Source: JBBQXK01 sp038251625 | Lineage (GTDB): Bacteria > Pseudomonadota > Alphaproteobacteria > Rhodobacterales > Rhodobacteraceae | Direction: 5' to 3' | NCBI GenBank assembly: GCA_038251625.1 | Contig: JBBSBE010000096.1 | Location: 1-15,376 of the forward strand | Length of the DNA: 15,376 nt | Shown here: positions 1 through 7,001 of the stretch, piece after piece | How positions within the stretch are numbered: the stretch's first letter is position 1 | How the letters are laid out: each line of letters begins with the position of its first letter | Translations under genes and position numbers: made by a program | The notes under the pieces: model-generated | Databases searched by the model: none | Told to the model about the DNA's origin: nothing | Seen by the model: the letters and a program-made list of their open reading frames with translations, nothing else

Positions 1-156
1 GGGCCTGCCGTCGCTGCCGATGAGGATGGTCTGAGACCCGCTGCCGGCGCAGATCGTGATGGCCGTGCCGGACGGTTGCCCGCGTGCCACCGCCGCCGTG
101 ACGGAGGCGAAGGCGAGCGTGATGGTCAGGAAAAGGGCGGCAAGCTGGCGGATCAT
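1..156 (-). CDS. Small exported protein, C-terminus cut by window edge
   Basis: Only the first 52 codons are present; the reading frame runs off the left edge. The product begins MIRQLAALFLTITLAFA and continues into a small-residue stretch ending near AVA, a typical Sec signal peptide (positively charged N-terminus, hydrophobic core, cleavage around residue 23-25). The mature part starts RGQPSGTAITICAGSGSQ and has one cysteine (residue 37). I recognise the general look of small exported proteins of the DUF2946-like kind in Rhodobacteraceae, but too little is visible to name a family. The start is the ATG at 156-154; a GTG immediately upstream (159-157) is an alternative. No strong Shine-Dalgarno is seen. 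It lies downstream of rpmB on the same strand but is separated from it by a terminator, so it probably has its own promoter. Confidence 0.6.
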   Translation of the reverse strand, partial: MIRQLAALFLTITLAFASVTAAVARGQPSGTAITICAGSGSQTILIGSDGRP

Positions 157-194
157 CACCCGCTTCTAGCCCGGGCATGGCCGTTTCGCAAAGC

Positions 195-220
195 AAAAGG
201 CCCCGCGCGGGCGGGGCCTT
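195..220 (-). terminator. Intrinsic terminator of rpmB
   Basis: A perfect 10-bp inverted repeat (197-206 with 211-220, arm AAGGCCCCGC) encloses a 4-nt loop. Read on the minus strand it is followed by a short T-rich run (CCTTTTGCTTTGC). It begins 24 nt past the rpmB stop codon. On the plus strand no T-run follows, so it works in the minus direction only. Confidence 0.8.
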
Positions 221-244
221 GGGATGCGGCAAATGCCACGTGTA

Positions 245-535
245 TCACGCGGTGGCGGTTGCGGCCTTGGCGACTTCTTTCTTGATCTTCAGCGCCTTCG
301 GCGAAAGCTCGTCATCCTTGGCCTTGGCCAGAAAGCCATCCAGCCCGCCGCGGTGATCGACCGAGCGCAGGGCATGCGCCGAGATCCGCAACTTGAACGA
401 TTGTCCCAGAATCTCGGAGATCAGGGTCACTTCGTTCAGGTTCGGCAGAAAGCGCCGCCGGGTCTTGTTGTTGGCGTGGCTGACGTTGTTGCCCGACATC
501 GGGCCCTTGCCACTGAGTTCGCAGACGCGCGACAT
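245..535 (-). CDS. rpmB: 50S ribosomal protein L28
   Basis: This is the 96-residue large-subunit protein L28. The N-terminus MSRVCELSGKGPMSGNNVSH followed by ANNKTRRRFLPNL is the L28 signature. The basic RRRFLPN segment is part of the rRNA-contacting surface. The length is typical of alphaproteobacterial L28, which carries a longer C-terminal helix than the E. coli protein (here ending KKEVAKAATATA). The start is the ATG at 535-533; AAGGA lies 8 nt upstream (minus strand), which settles it. The gene has its own promoter (604-632) overlapping the end of the upstream DUF4864 gene, and an intrinsic terminator 24 nt downstream, so it is likely expressed mainly as a single-gene unit. Confidence 0.97.
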   Translation of the reverse strand: MSRVCELSGKGPMSGNNVSHANNKTRRRFLPNLNEVTLISEILGQSFKLRISAHALRSVDHRGGLDGFLAKAKDDELSPKALKIKKEVAKAATATA

Positions 536-603
536 TCGCGTATTCCTTCAATCAACAGGCCGATGGGCCGCCAAGGGCGACCGGGGCCGAATTCCATCCG
601 CGC

Positions 604-632
604 CATCTAAGGGCAAAGCCGGGCGCCGTCAA
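604..632 (-). promoter_or_regulatory. Predicted rpmB promoter
   Basis: On the minus strand TTGACG (632-627) is separated by exactly 17 nt from TAGATG (609-604), about 70 nt before the rpmB ATG. The -35 hexamer contains the TGA stop codon of the upstream DUF4864 gene (631-629). The same layout occurs before lysS and rpsD in this window, which strengthens the call. Confidence 0.55.
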
Positions 633-1033
633 GCGCCGACGCCGACCTGTGGCAGAAGTTGCACGCCGTTGATCTGCCAGCCATCGGGCGTTTTGATCAT
701 CTGGTAGTCGAGGATATGGGTCTTGCCCGCCTGATCGGTGATCATCACGCGCTGCCATTGCTGGCCCGCCACGTCGCGCTGTTCCAGCATCCGCACCGCA
801 CCGGGGCGCCAGACCATGGGATAGCCCTTCTTCACCATCGCGCCAAAGTTTTCGGCGGTGCCGAAGATGCCCTTGATCGTGGGTGAGGCGAAGGAAAAGG
901 CCCTGGCGAAATCATCGGCCTCGAACGCGTCGATCTGGCCGCGGATGGTGCCCTCGATTCCCGGCGCCTGCTGGGCAGTGGCCGCGGTGGCGAGCACGGT
1001 TGCGAGGGCGAGAGAGGCAAGAAAACGGCGCAT
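629..1033 (-). CDS. Exported DUF4864-family protein
   Basis: The product has 134 residues. It opens with a Sec signal peptide (MRRFLASLALATVLATAATA, cleavage before QQAPG). The mature domain carries a helical stretch IRGQIDAFEADDFARAFSFA, then SPTIKGIFGTAENFGAMVKK and a beta-rich second half (PMVWRPGAVRMLE; THILDYQMIKTPDGWQINGV). This matches the DUF4864 family as I know it, an NTF2/SnoaL-like compact fold with no assigned reaction, common in Rhodobacteraceae. A periplasmic or extracellular location is inferred. The ATG at 1033-1031 has GGAGG six nt upstream on the minus strand. It is divergent from the CHAD gene across 65 nt, and its stop codon sits inside the predicted rpmB -35 box. Confidence 0.85.
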   Translation of the reverse strand: MRRFLASLALATVLATAATAQQAPGIEGTIRGQIDAFEADDFARAFSFASPTIKGIFGTAENFGAMVKKGYPMVWRPGAVRMLEQRDVAGQQWQRVMITDQAGKTHILDYQMIKTPDGWQINGVQLLPQVGVGA

Positions 1034-1098
1034 TGCAGTCCTCCGGTCTTTGCTATTCGAATGAGGCTAGTCTGAAGTTGTCCCGAGGCAAGCCTGAC

Positions 1099-1944
1099 AT
1101 GCCCTTTCGCCTGCTGGAAAGCGACGCCGATCTGACAACCGCGCTGCGGCGCATCGCGGCGGAAACGCTGGGGCGGGCGACGGCGAAGGGCACGGACACG
1201 CGGGATGCGCGCAAGCGGGTCAAGAAGCTGCGCGCGGTGCTGCGGCTGGTGCGTCCGGGGATGAAGGCGGCGAAGGGGGCCAATGCCGCCTTGCGCGACG
1301 CGGCGGCGGGGCTGTCGGACGTGCGCGATGCGCAGGCCATGCTGGATGTGCACGACAGGCTGGGGGGCGCTGCCGATGGCTGGCTTCGGGCAACGCTTGC
1401 CGCACGGCTTGCGGCGGCCGAGGCCGGGCCGGACGGGGATGAGGCGTTTCGGGCCGCGCTGGCCAAGGTAGCCAAGGCCGCATCACACTGGGCGGTGAAG
1501 GGCGAGGACGCAAAGGTTTTTGCGCGAGGCCTTGCCCACACGCGCAAGGACGGTCTGGCCGCGCTGGCGCTGGTGCGCGCCGAGCCCACCGAGGAGGCGC
1601 TGCACGAATGGCGCAAGCCCGCAAAGGCGCTGTGGTATCAGGCGCGCCTGCTGGCGCCGGTCTGGCCCGAGGCGATGGCGCCCGTGGTGGCCGATGCCGA
1701 CCGTCTGGGCAAGGCCCTGGGCGAACACCACGACCTTGCCGTTTTCCGCAGGCTGATCGAGGGGCTGCCAGAGGCGGAGGCCCCGGCGGTAGAGGTGCTG
1801 GCGCTGCGGGCCACAGCGCGGCGGCAGATGGCAAGCATCGAGGCGATGGCACTGCCCTTGGGCACCCGGCTTTTTGCCGGACCGCCCGACGCGGTGGCAG
1901 AGGTCTGGGCCGCGTGGTGGCAGGTCTGGCGGCGCCCGGGCTGA
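1099..1944 (+). CDS. CHAD domain-containing protein
   Basis: The product has 281 residues and is almost entirely alpha-helical and rich in Ala, Arg and Lys. It matches the CHAD domain (conserved histidine alpha-helical domain), which in characterised cases binds inorganic polyphosphate. The two diagnostic helices are RDARKRVKKLRAVLRLVR near residue 34 and EEALHEWRKPAKALWYQARL near residue 174, followed by LGKALGEHHDLAVF. The first helix has Thr (DTRDARKR) where family members usually have His, while the second keeps its His. No CYTH/triphosphatase domain is fused, so it is a stand-alone CHAD protein, presumably cytoplasmic. The frame is open upstream to 883, but ATG 1099 is chosen because GAGG lies ten nt before it and because the upstream part overlaps the divergent DUF4864 gene. 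It converges on lysS with a 14-nt gap and no visible terminator. Confidence 0.87.
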   Translation: MPFRLLESDADLTTALRRIAAETLGRATAKGTDTRDARKRVKKLRAVLRLVRPGMKAAKGANAALRDAAAGLSDVRDAQAMLDVHDRLGGAADGWLRATLAARLAAAEAGPDGDEAFRAALAKVAKAASHWAVKGEDAKVFARGLAHTRKDGLAALALVRAEPTEEALHEWRKPAKALWYQARLLAPVWPEAMAPVVADADRLGKALGEHHDLAVFRRLIEGLPEAEAPAVEVLALRATARRQMASIEAMALPLGTRLFAGPPDAVAEVWAAWWQVWRRPG

Positions 1945-1958
1945 GCGACCCGTGACCC

Positions 1959-3542
1959 TCAGGCCGCGATAAGGTCACCCGCCAGCGCGCGGTCGATCAG
2001 CGCGACCGTTTCCGCAACCCCGTAAAGCGCCACGAACCCCCCGAAACGCGGGCCATCGGGCGCGCCGAGCAGCACCTCGTAGAGGGCCTTGAACCAGTCG
2101 CGCAGCGGATCGAACGCGTGGTCCTTTCCGACGGCGAAGACCATGCTTTGCAGCGCCTCATCCTCGGGGGCGGCATCCCAGGCGACAAGCCGGGCACGCA
2201 GATCCTCGATCGCCGCGCGTTCCTTTGCGTCGGGCAGACGGAAGGCGCGCGTGGGCGCGATCCGGTCGGCGAAGTAGCGCACGGCAAAGCCTGCGGCGGC
2301 GTCAAGGTCGGGGTGGGTTTCGGGGCTGGCATCAGGGGCGTAGCGCTTGATGAAGCCCCAAAGGCCCTTGGCATCCGTCGCCCCCGCCACGGAAGCGAGG
2401 TTCAGCAGCATCGCAAAGGACACGACCATGTGGCTTTGCGGCGGGTTGCCGTGGTGAATGTGCCAGACGGGATTGTTCACCTGCGCGTCGATATCCTGCG
2501 TGGGATAGGCGCGCAGGTGCTGGTGGTATTCGTCCACCGCCTTCGGGATCACGTCAAAATGCATCCGCTTGGCCGTCTTGGGCTTGAGGTACATGAAATA
2601 GCTGAGGCTTTCCGTGGCCGCGTAGGTCAGCCATTCGTCGATGGAAAGGCCATTGCCCTTGGTCTTGGAGATTTTCTGGCCGGTCTCATCGAGGAAAAGT
2701 TCGTAATTCATGTGTTCGGGGCGGCGACCGCCCAGTACTTCGCAGATGCCGTCATAGATGGGCGTATTGGTGGAATGGTCCTTGCCATACATCTCGAAAT
2801 CCACATCCAGCGCGGCCCAGCGGGCGCCGAAGTCGGGCTTCCACTGCAGCTTGACGTGGCCGCCGGTGACAGGAAGCGTCCATTCCTTGCCCGTCTCATC
2901 GTCGAAGGTGATGGTGTGGTTCACCGCATCCACGTGCTTCATCGGCACATAGAGCACGCGGCCGGATTCGGGGTGGATGGGCAGGAAGCAGGAATAGGTT
3001 TGCTGGCGTTCCTCGCGCAGGGACGCGAGCATGATGTCCATGATCGCGTCATAGCGTTCGCAGGCCAGCCGCAGCGTATCGTCGAAGCGGCCGGATTTGT
3101 AGAATTCCGTGGCGCTGATGAATTCGTATTCGAACCCGAACGTATCGAGGAAGCGGCGCAGCATGGCGTTGTTGTGGTGACCGAAACTGTCATACTGGCG
3201 GAAGGGATCGGGGACCGAGGTCAGCGGCATCTGCATGTACTGGCGCAGGACATCGGGGTTCGGCACGTTTTCGGGCACCTTGCGCATGCCGTCCACATCG
3301 TCGGAAAAGCAGATCAGGCGCGTGGGGATATCGCTGATCGCCTCGAATGCGCGGCGGATCATGGTGGTGCGCGCCACCTCGCCGAAGGTGCCGATATGGG
3401 GCAGGCCGGAGGGGCCATAGCCCGTCTCGAACAGCACATGGCCCTTTGCGGGGGGCTTTTTCTCGTACCGCTTGAGGATCCGGCGCGCCTCTTCGAAAGG
3501 CCATGCCTTCGATTTCAGTCCGGCGTCACGCAGCGCAGTCAT
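1959..3542 (-). CDS. lysS: Lysyl-tRNA synthetase, class I
   Basis: The enzyme charges tRNA-Lys with lysine using ATP. It is the class I type (LysK/LysRS-I), typical of archaea and of alphaproteobacteria, unrelated in fold to E. coli LysS. The class I nucleotide-binding motif is seen as GPSGLPHIGTFGE (HIGT at residues 49-52) and the KMSKS-type loop as KISKTKGNG at about 290-298. The length of 527 residues is normal for the family. The upstream AAGGA sits 7 nt from the ATG at 3542-3540 but only 4 nt from the adjacent GTG at 3545-3543, so the ATG is preferred. A promoter is predicted at 3594-3622. It is convergent with the CHAD gene and divergent from the TerB-like gene. A long plus-strand open frame lies opposite it and looks like a coding shadow. 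Confidence 0.97.
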   Translation of the reverse strand: MTALRDAGLKSKAWPFEEARRILKRYEKKPPAKGHVLFETGYGPSGLPHIGTFGEVARTTMIRRAFEAISDIPTRLICFSDDVDGMRKVPENVPNPDVLRQYMQMPLTSVPDPFRQYDSFGHHNNAMLRRFLDTFGFEYEFISATEFYKSGRFDDTLRLACERYDAIMDIMLASLREERQQTYSCFLPIHPESGRVLYVPMKHVDAVNHTITFDDETGKEWTLPVTGGHVKLQWKPDFGARWAALDVDFEMYGKDHSTNTPIYDGICEVLGGRRPEHMNYELFLDETGQKISKTKGNGLSIDEWLTYAATESLSYFMYLKPKTAKRMHFDVIPKAVDEYHQHLRAYPTQDIDAQVNNPVWHIHHGNPPQSHMVVSFAMLLNLASVAGATDAKGLWGFIKRYAPDASPETHPDLDAAAGFAVRYFADRIAPTRAFRLPDAKERAAIEDLRARLVAWDAAPEDEALQSMVFAVGKDHAFDPLRDWFKALYEVLLGAPDGPRFGGFVALYGVAETVALIDRALAGDLIAA

Positions 3543-3593
3543 CACGATATCCTTATCGGGGGCGGCGCGGACCCCCTGCCCGCGCGGCCCCTT

Positions 3594-3622
3594 GCTCTAT
3601 TGCCGGGGGGGACCCGCGTCAA
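3594..3622 (-). promoter_or_regulatory. Predicted lysS promoter
   Basis: On the minus strand TTGACG (3622-3617) and TAGAGC (3599-3594) are 17 nt apart. The spacer includes a run of seven C. The predicted start of transcription would give a leader of roughly 45 nt before the lysS ATG. Confidence 0.5.
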
Positions 3623-3653
3623 TATTGTCACGCGGCAAAGACAGGAGGCCCCG

Positions 3654-4076
3654 ATGCCCGAAATTACCCCCTCGATGACCGCGCAGGACGCGCTTTTGGC
3701 GATCATGGTGGCGGTGTCCGCCTCGGACGATGCGATCCGCACCTCGGAACTTGTCGCGATCCAGCGGATCGTGGGCAGTCTGCCGGTGTTTGAAGGCTAT
3801 GACCCCGACAGGTTCCGGCAGATCACTGAAGTGGTGTTCGAACTTTTCGAAGAGGAAGAGGGGCTTGACGCCTTCTTCGGCCTTGTGCGCGATGCGCTGC
3901 CCGAGCGGCTGTGGGAAACGGCCTATGCGCTGGCCTGCGATGTGGCGGCGGCGGATGGCGATCTGGATCAGGCAGAATTGCGTATGCTGGAAGAGGTGCG
4001 CCATGAGCTGGCGGTGGACCGGCTGCACGCGGCGGCCATCGAACGGGGCGCGCGGGCGCGGTTTGCGCGGCCCTGA
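3654..4076 (+). CDS. TerB-family protein
   Basis: The product has 140 residues, is acidic and all-helical, and matches the TerB/TerB-like domain named after tellurite-resistance proteins. Two helical repeats are visible: ALLAIMVAVSASDDAIRTSE near the N-terminus, and ALACDVAAADGDLDQAELRM near residue 100. The DGDLDQAE segment is the acidic, possibly metal-binding loop of the family. It is not part of a ter operon here, so tellurite resistance should not be assumed; a general stress or signalling scaffold role is equally possible. The start is decided by AGGAGG at 3643-3648, five nt before ATG 3654; the frame is open further upstream, but that part is antisense to lysS. It is followed after 71 nt by the DUF2330 gene on the same strand. 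Confidence 0.85.
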   Translation: MPEITPSMTAQDALLAIMVAVSASDDAIRTSELVAIQRIVGSLPVFEGYDPDRFRQITEVVFELFEEEEGLDAFFGLVRDALPERLWETAYALACDVAAADGDLDQAELRMLEEVRHELAVDRLHAAAIERGARARFARP

Positions 4077-4089
4077 GACCGGAGTTTCA

Positions 4090-4135
4090 TTGACAGGGTG
4101 CCAGCCGCGTCGGACGCTTTGCGCGAAGATTCGCG
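4090..4135 (+). promoter_or_regulatory. Possible promoter/operator before the DUF2330 gene
   Basis: A consensus TTGACA lies at 4090-4095, but no good -10 box follows at 16-18 nt. At 4122-4135 there is a short dyad, CGCGAA-GA-TTCGCG, ending right at the Shine-Dalgarno GGGAGG (4135-4140) of the next gene. It could be an operator over the start of transcription or a small RNA hairpin. Both readings are tentative. Confidence 0.3.
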
Positions 4136-4147
4136 GGAGGCGGTAAG

Positions 4148-5431
4148 ATGGTTTTGCGTGGCTTTGCGGTTGCGGCATTTCTGGCGTGGTCCGGGGCGGC
4201 GCAGGCCTTTTGCGGGTTCTATGTGGCACGGGCGGATGGCGATCTGGTCAACCGCGCGTCTAAGGTGATCTACACAAGGGTCAATGAGACTTCCGTCATT
4301 ACCATGTCATCGGACTATCGGGGGCCTGCTGCCGACTTCGCGATGATCGTGCCCACGCCATCGGTGTTGCAGCGCCATCAGGTGGGGACGGTGCCCGCAA
4401 AGGTGGTGGACCATCTGGACCGCTATACCGCGCCACGGCTGGTGGAGTATTTCGACGACGATCCGTGCTCGGGCGGCTTGTTCGAGCCGGTCATGGAGCC
4501 GGAGGTTGCCCTCAGTACACGCCGGGGGAAGACACCCGAGCAGGTGCGCCGCAGTGGGGCCCGGGCCTTGGGGGTGAAAATCCTCAGCGAATATGCGGTG
4601 GGGTCCTATGACATCCAGATGCTGTCGGCCAAGCAGTCGGATGGGCTGGCGACCTTTCTGAAGAGCCAGGGGTACAAGCTGCCCGATGGCGCGGAGGCCG
4701 CCCTTGGGGGGTATATCAAGGCGGGCATGAAGTTCTTTGTGGCGAAGGTGAACCTGGCGCGCCACGCCGAGGCCAAGGCGCAGGAACTGGAACCCTTGCA
4801 GATCACCTTCAAGTCGGCCGATTTCATGCTGCCGATCCAGTTGGGCAAGGTGAACGGCAACGGGCCGCAGGATTTGCTGGTGATGACGCTGACCCGCAAG
4901 GGCGCGGTGGAGTTGGCGAATTATCCGCTGAAAAAGCTGCCGACCGATCTGGATGTGCCGGTCTTCGTGCGCGACATGTTTCCGCAGTTCTACAAGGCGA
5001 TGTTCGACAAGATCGCCCCCAAGGCGGGCGCGTTTCTGGAATATGCCTGGGATATGGCGTGGTGCGACCCCTGCGCCGACGATCCCCTGACGCTGGACGA
5101 GTTCCGGCAGTTGGGCGTGGTCTGGCTGACCAAGGCCACGGTCGCGCAGCCAAACGTCTTCGTCACGCGGATGCATGTGCGCTATGACAAGATGTCGTTC
5201 CCGAACGATCTGATGTTCCGCGAGACGGCCAGCCGCGAGAATTTTCAGGGCCGCTATGTGATGAACCATCCTTTCGAGGGCGAGATCACCTGCGAAAGTG
5301 GCAAGGAATATGTGGCCGCGACGCGCAAGCGGATTCGGGATGAGGCGGCCGCGCTGCGCAAGATCACGGGCTGGAGCGTGGCGGGGATCCAGAAGGAAAT
5401 CGCGAAAACCGTAGAGGCGCGCTATCGCTGA
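4148..5431 (+). CDS. Exported DUF2330-domain protein
   Basis: The product has 427 residues. A Sec signal peptide (residues 1-20, MVLRGFAVAAFLAWSGAAQA) is followed directly by FCGFYVARADG. The next segment, NRASKVIYTRVNETSVITMS and DFAMIVPTPSV, is the conserved opening of DUF2330, a family of exported proteins without known activity. Cysteines are few and placed like disulfide partners: C22, DDPC near 107, a CDPC pair near 308 (AWDMAWCDPCADDPL) and TCES near 383. A periplasmic or outer-surface location is inferred. GGGAGG seven nt upstream supports ATG 4148. The gene follows the TerB-like gene on the same strand and converges on dacB with a 17-nt gap lacking an obvious terminator. Confidence 0.87.
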   Translation: MVLRGFAVAAFLAWSGAAQAFCGFYVARADGDLVNRASKVIYTRVNETSVITMSSDYRGPAADFAMIVPTPSVLQRHQVGTVPAKVVDHLDRYTAPRLVEYFDDDPCSGGLFEPVMEPEVALSTRRGKTPEQVRRSGARALGVKILSEYAVGSYDIQMLSAKQSDGLATFLKSQGYKLPDGAEAALGGYIKAGMKFFVAKVNLARHAEAKAQELEPLQITFKSADFMLPIQLGKVNGNGPQDLLVMTLTRKGAVELANYPLKKLPTDLDVPVFVRDMFPQFYKAMFDKIAPKAGAFLEYAWDMAWCDPCADDPLTLDEFRQLGVVWLTKATVAQPNVFVTRMHVRYDKMSFPNDLMFRETASRENFQGRYVMNHPFEGEITCESGKEYVAATRKRIRDEAAALRKITGWSVAGIQKEIAKTVEARYR

Positions 5432-5448
5432 CGCGGCGGCGCGGCAGA

Positions 5449-6948
5449 TCAGGCGAAGCGGCCAACCCAGCGCGCGACGAGCGCGTTCTGCAGACCGCGA
5501 GCGCGCTGTGTCCATTGCGGGCCGCCGCTGGGCTGTTCGCGCTGGTTGCGCGGCAGCGCATTGCGGCGATCCACATCGGCCGAGAAGATCGCAAACACCA
5601 TCTCGCGCCCGCCCGGCGGCTGGATGTAGCCCGCAAGGCCGGAGGCGAAGTTGAGCGTGCCGGTCTTGGCAGGTACGCGGATCGGGCTGCCCTTGACCGC
5701 TTTGCCCTTCTGATCGCGCAGCCCGTGTTCGCGCAGCATGCCAGCAAGGCCCGAGGCGCGCCCCTGATAGAGCGCCTGCGCCATGTCGGCGGCCGAGACG
5801 CGCGCGGTGCCGCCAAGCCCGGAATGATCCACAAGGCGGGGCGCTATGCCATAGCGCCCGCGCGCCCAGTCGGCCATGCGACCGGCAGAGGCGGGCAGCG
5901 ACGGCGCGCCAGAGGCGGTCAGCCCCACAACCTCGGCCGTGATGTTGGTGGAGTATTTCAGGCAGTCGCGCATCACCGGGATGAATGCATCGCTGGATAG
6001 CTGCGCAAGCGGGGTGCCGCCGGGATTTGCGGTGGTGACGGTGGGGGCGGGCAGCGCGATGCCTTGCGCCCGTGCCAGCGTGCGGAACACATCGCCCGCG
6101 TAAAGCTCGGGCTGGCGGACGGGCAGCCAGCGGCTGCCACCCTTGCCAAGGGCCGCGGCAGACACCGTCCAGCGATCCTCGCCATCGCCTTGCGCATAGG
6201 CAAAAAGCGGCGCGTCGCGGTTGACCGCGCGCACCGATGCCATGTTGACGGCGGGCACGAAGCGGTCTGCCCGCGCATCCATGGCAAAGGACCACCCCTC
6301 GCCCGCGCGGCGCCATTCGCAATAGACCCGGTTCTGGTTCAGGATCATGCCCGACAGCGTGGGGTTGTAGCCCACATAATCGGGCTGGTCCTCGTCCAGC
6401 CGCGAGACATGCGGGAGCGCCGCACCCGAGACGAGGAACCGCCCCGTGATCCGCTTTACCCCGCGCGCGGCCAGTGCCGCCGCGAGATCACCAAGGCCGT
6501 CAGCCGACAGCGTGGGATCGCCGCCGCCCAGAAGGATCAGATCGCCGGAAAGCGTACCGCCGCCGATGGTGCCGTTGCCAAGAAGGCGCGTTGTCCAGCG
6601 GTGGTTGGGCCCCAGACGATCCAGCGCATAGAGCGCGGTCAGCGCCTTCAGGGTGGATGCGGGCGGCAGGCTGGTATTTTCGTTCAGCGCTTCCAGCACA
6701 CGCCCGGATTTCGCGTCGAGCACCACCAGTGACGTGGCACCGCCAAGGCGCGCCGCCTCTACCAGGGCGCCAAGGCCTGGGCCTTGCGCGCCCTGTGCAA
6801 TGGGGGCGGCGGGTGCCGGGGCTGCGCTGGAGGACCGGGTGGCCGGGCGGATGGAACGCGCAGGCGCCTCTGCACAGCCCGGCGCTGCAGCCCCTGCCAG
6901 AAGGGCGGTCAGCATCCAGCGGCGTGTTGGGCGGACGGGCGGCAACAT
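5449..6948 (-). CDS. dacB: D-alanyl-D-alanine carboxypeptidase/endopeptidase, PBP4 type (S13)
   Basis: This is a periplasmic penicillin-binding protein of peptidase family S13. It removes terminal D-Ala from peptidoglycan stem peptides and can open D-Ala-mDAP cross-links. Taking the 499-residue form, the catalytic motifs are SxxK (S98-T-L-K101), SxN (S333-T-N335) and KTG (K428-T-G430). The N-terminus has a twin-arginine-like pattern (PTRRWMLTALLAG), then a low-complexity Ala/Pro linker to about residue 57. A cysteine follows the hydrophobic core, but PGC is a poor lipobox. The start chosen is ATG 6948-6946 because AGGA lies 8 nt before it; in-frame ATGs at 6954 and 6966 exist, the latter without a visible Shine-Dalgarno. 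It is the last gene of the run hisC-tyrC-extensin-dacB, 53 nt after the extensin-like gene. Confidence 0.94.
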   Translation of the reverse strand: MLPPVRPTRRWMLTALLAGAAAPGCAEAPARSIRPATRSSSAAPAPAAPIAQGAQGPGLGALVEAARLGGATSLVVLDAKSGRVLEALNENTSLPPASTLKALTALYALDRLGPNHRWTTRLLGNGTIGGGTLSGDLILLGGGDPTLSADGLGDLAAALAARGVKRITGRFLVSGAALPHVSRLDEDQPDYVGYNPTLSGMILNQNRVYCEWRRAGEGWSFAMDARADRFVPAVNMASVRAVNRDAPLFAYAQGDGEDRWTVSAAALGKGGSRWLPVRQPELYAGDVFRTLARAQGIALPAPTVTTANPGGTPLAQLSSDAFIPVMRDCLKYSTNITAEVVGLTASGAPSLPASAGRMADWARGRYGIAPRLVDHSGLGGTARVSAADMAQALYQGRASGLAGMLREHGLRDQKGKAVKGSPIRVPAKTGTLNFASGLAGYIQPPGGREMVFAIFSADVDRRNALPRNQREQPSGGPQWTQRARGLQNALVARWVGRFA

Positions 6949-7001
6949 GGGCATGATCCTAGCCATGCGCGCGGCGTGCGGGCAACCCCTGCGCCATCAC
7001 C

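Noticed and set aside
883..1098. N-terminal extension of the CHAD gene to 883
   Set aside because: It would overlap the divergent DUF4864 gene and has no family similarity; ATG 1099 has a Shine-Dalgarno.
2118..3653. Long plus-strand open frame opposite lysS, continuous with the TerB-like gene
   Set aside because: It mirrors lysS codons in a high-GC genome, has no family resemblance, and AGGAGG before ATG 3654 marks the true TerB-like start.
3654..4076. Tellurite-resistance operon
   Set aside because: Only a TerB-like domain is present; no terC, terD/E or terZ relatives are adjacent, so the resistance label is not supported.
4307..6322. 671-codon minus-strand open frame across the DUF2330/dacB junction
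   Set aside because: It is antisense to the DUF2330 gene and out of frame with dacB. Its composition is Arg/Ala/His-rich as expected of a shadow frame.
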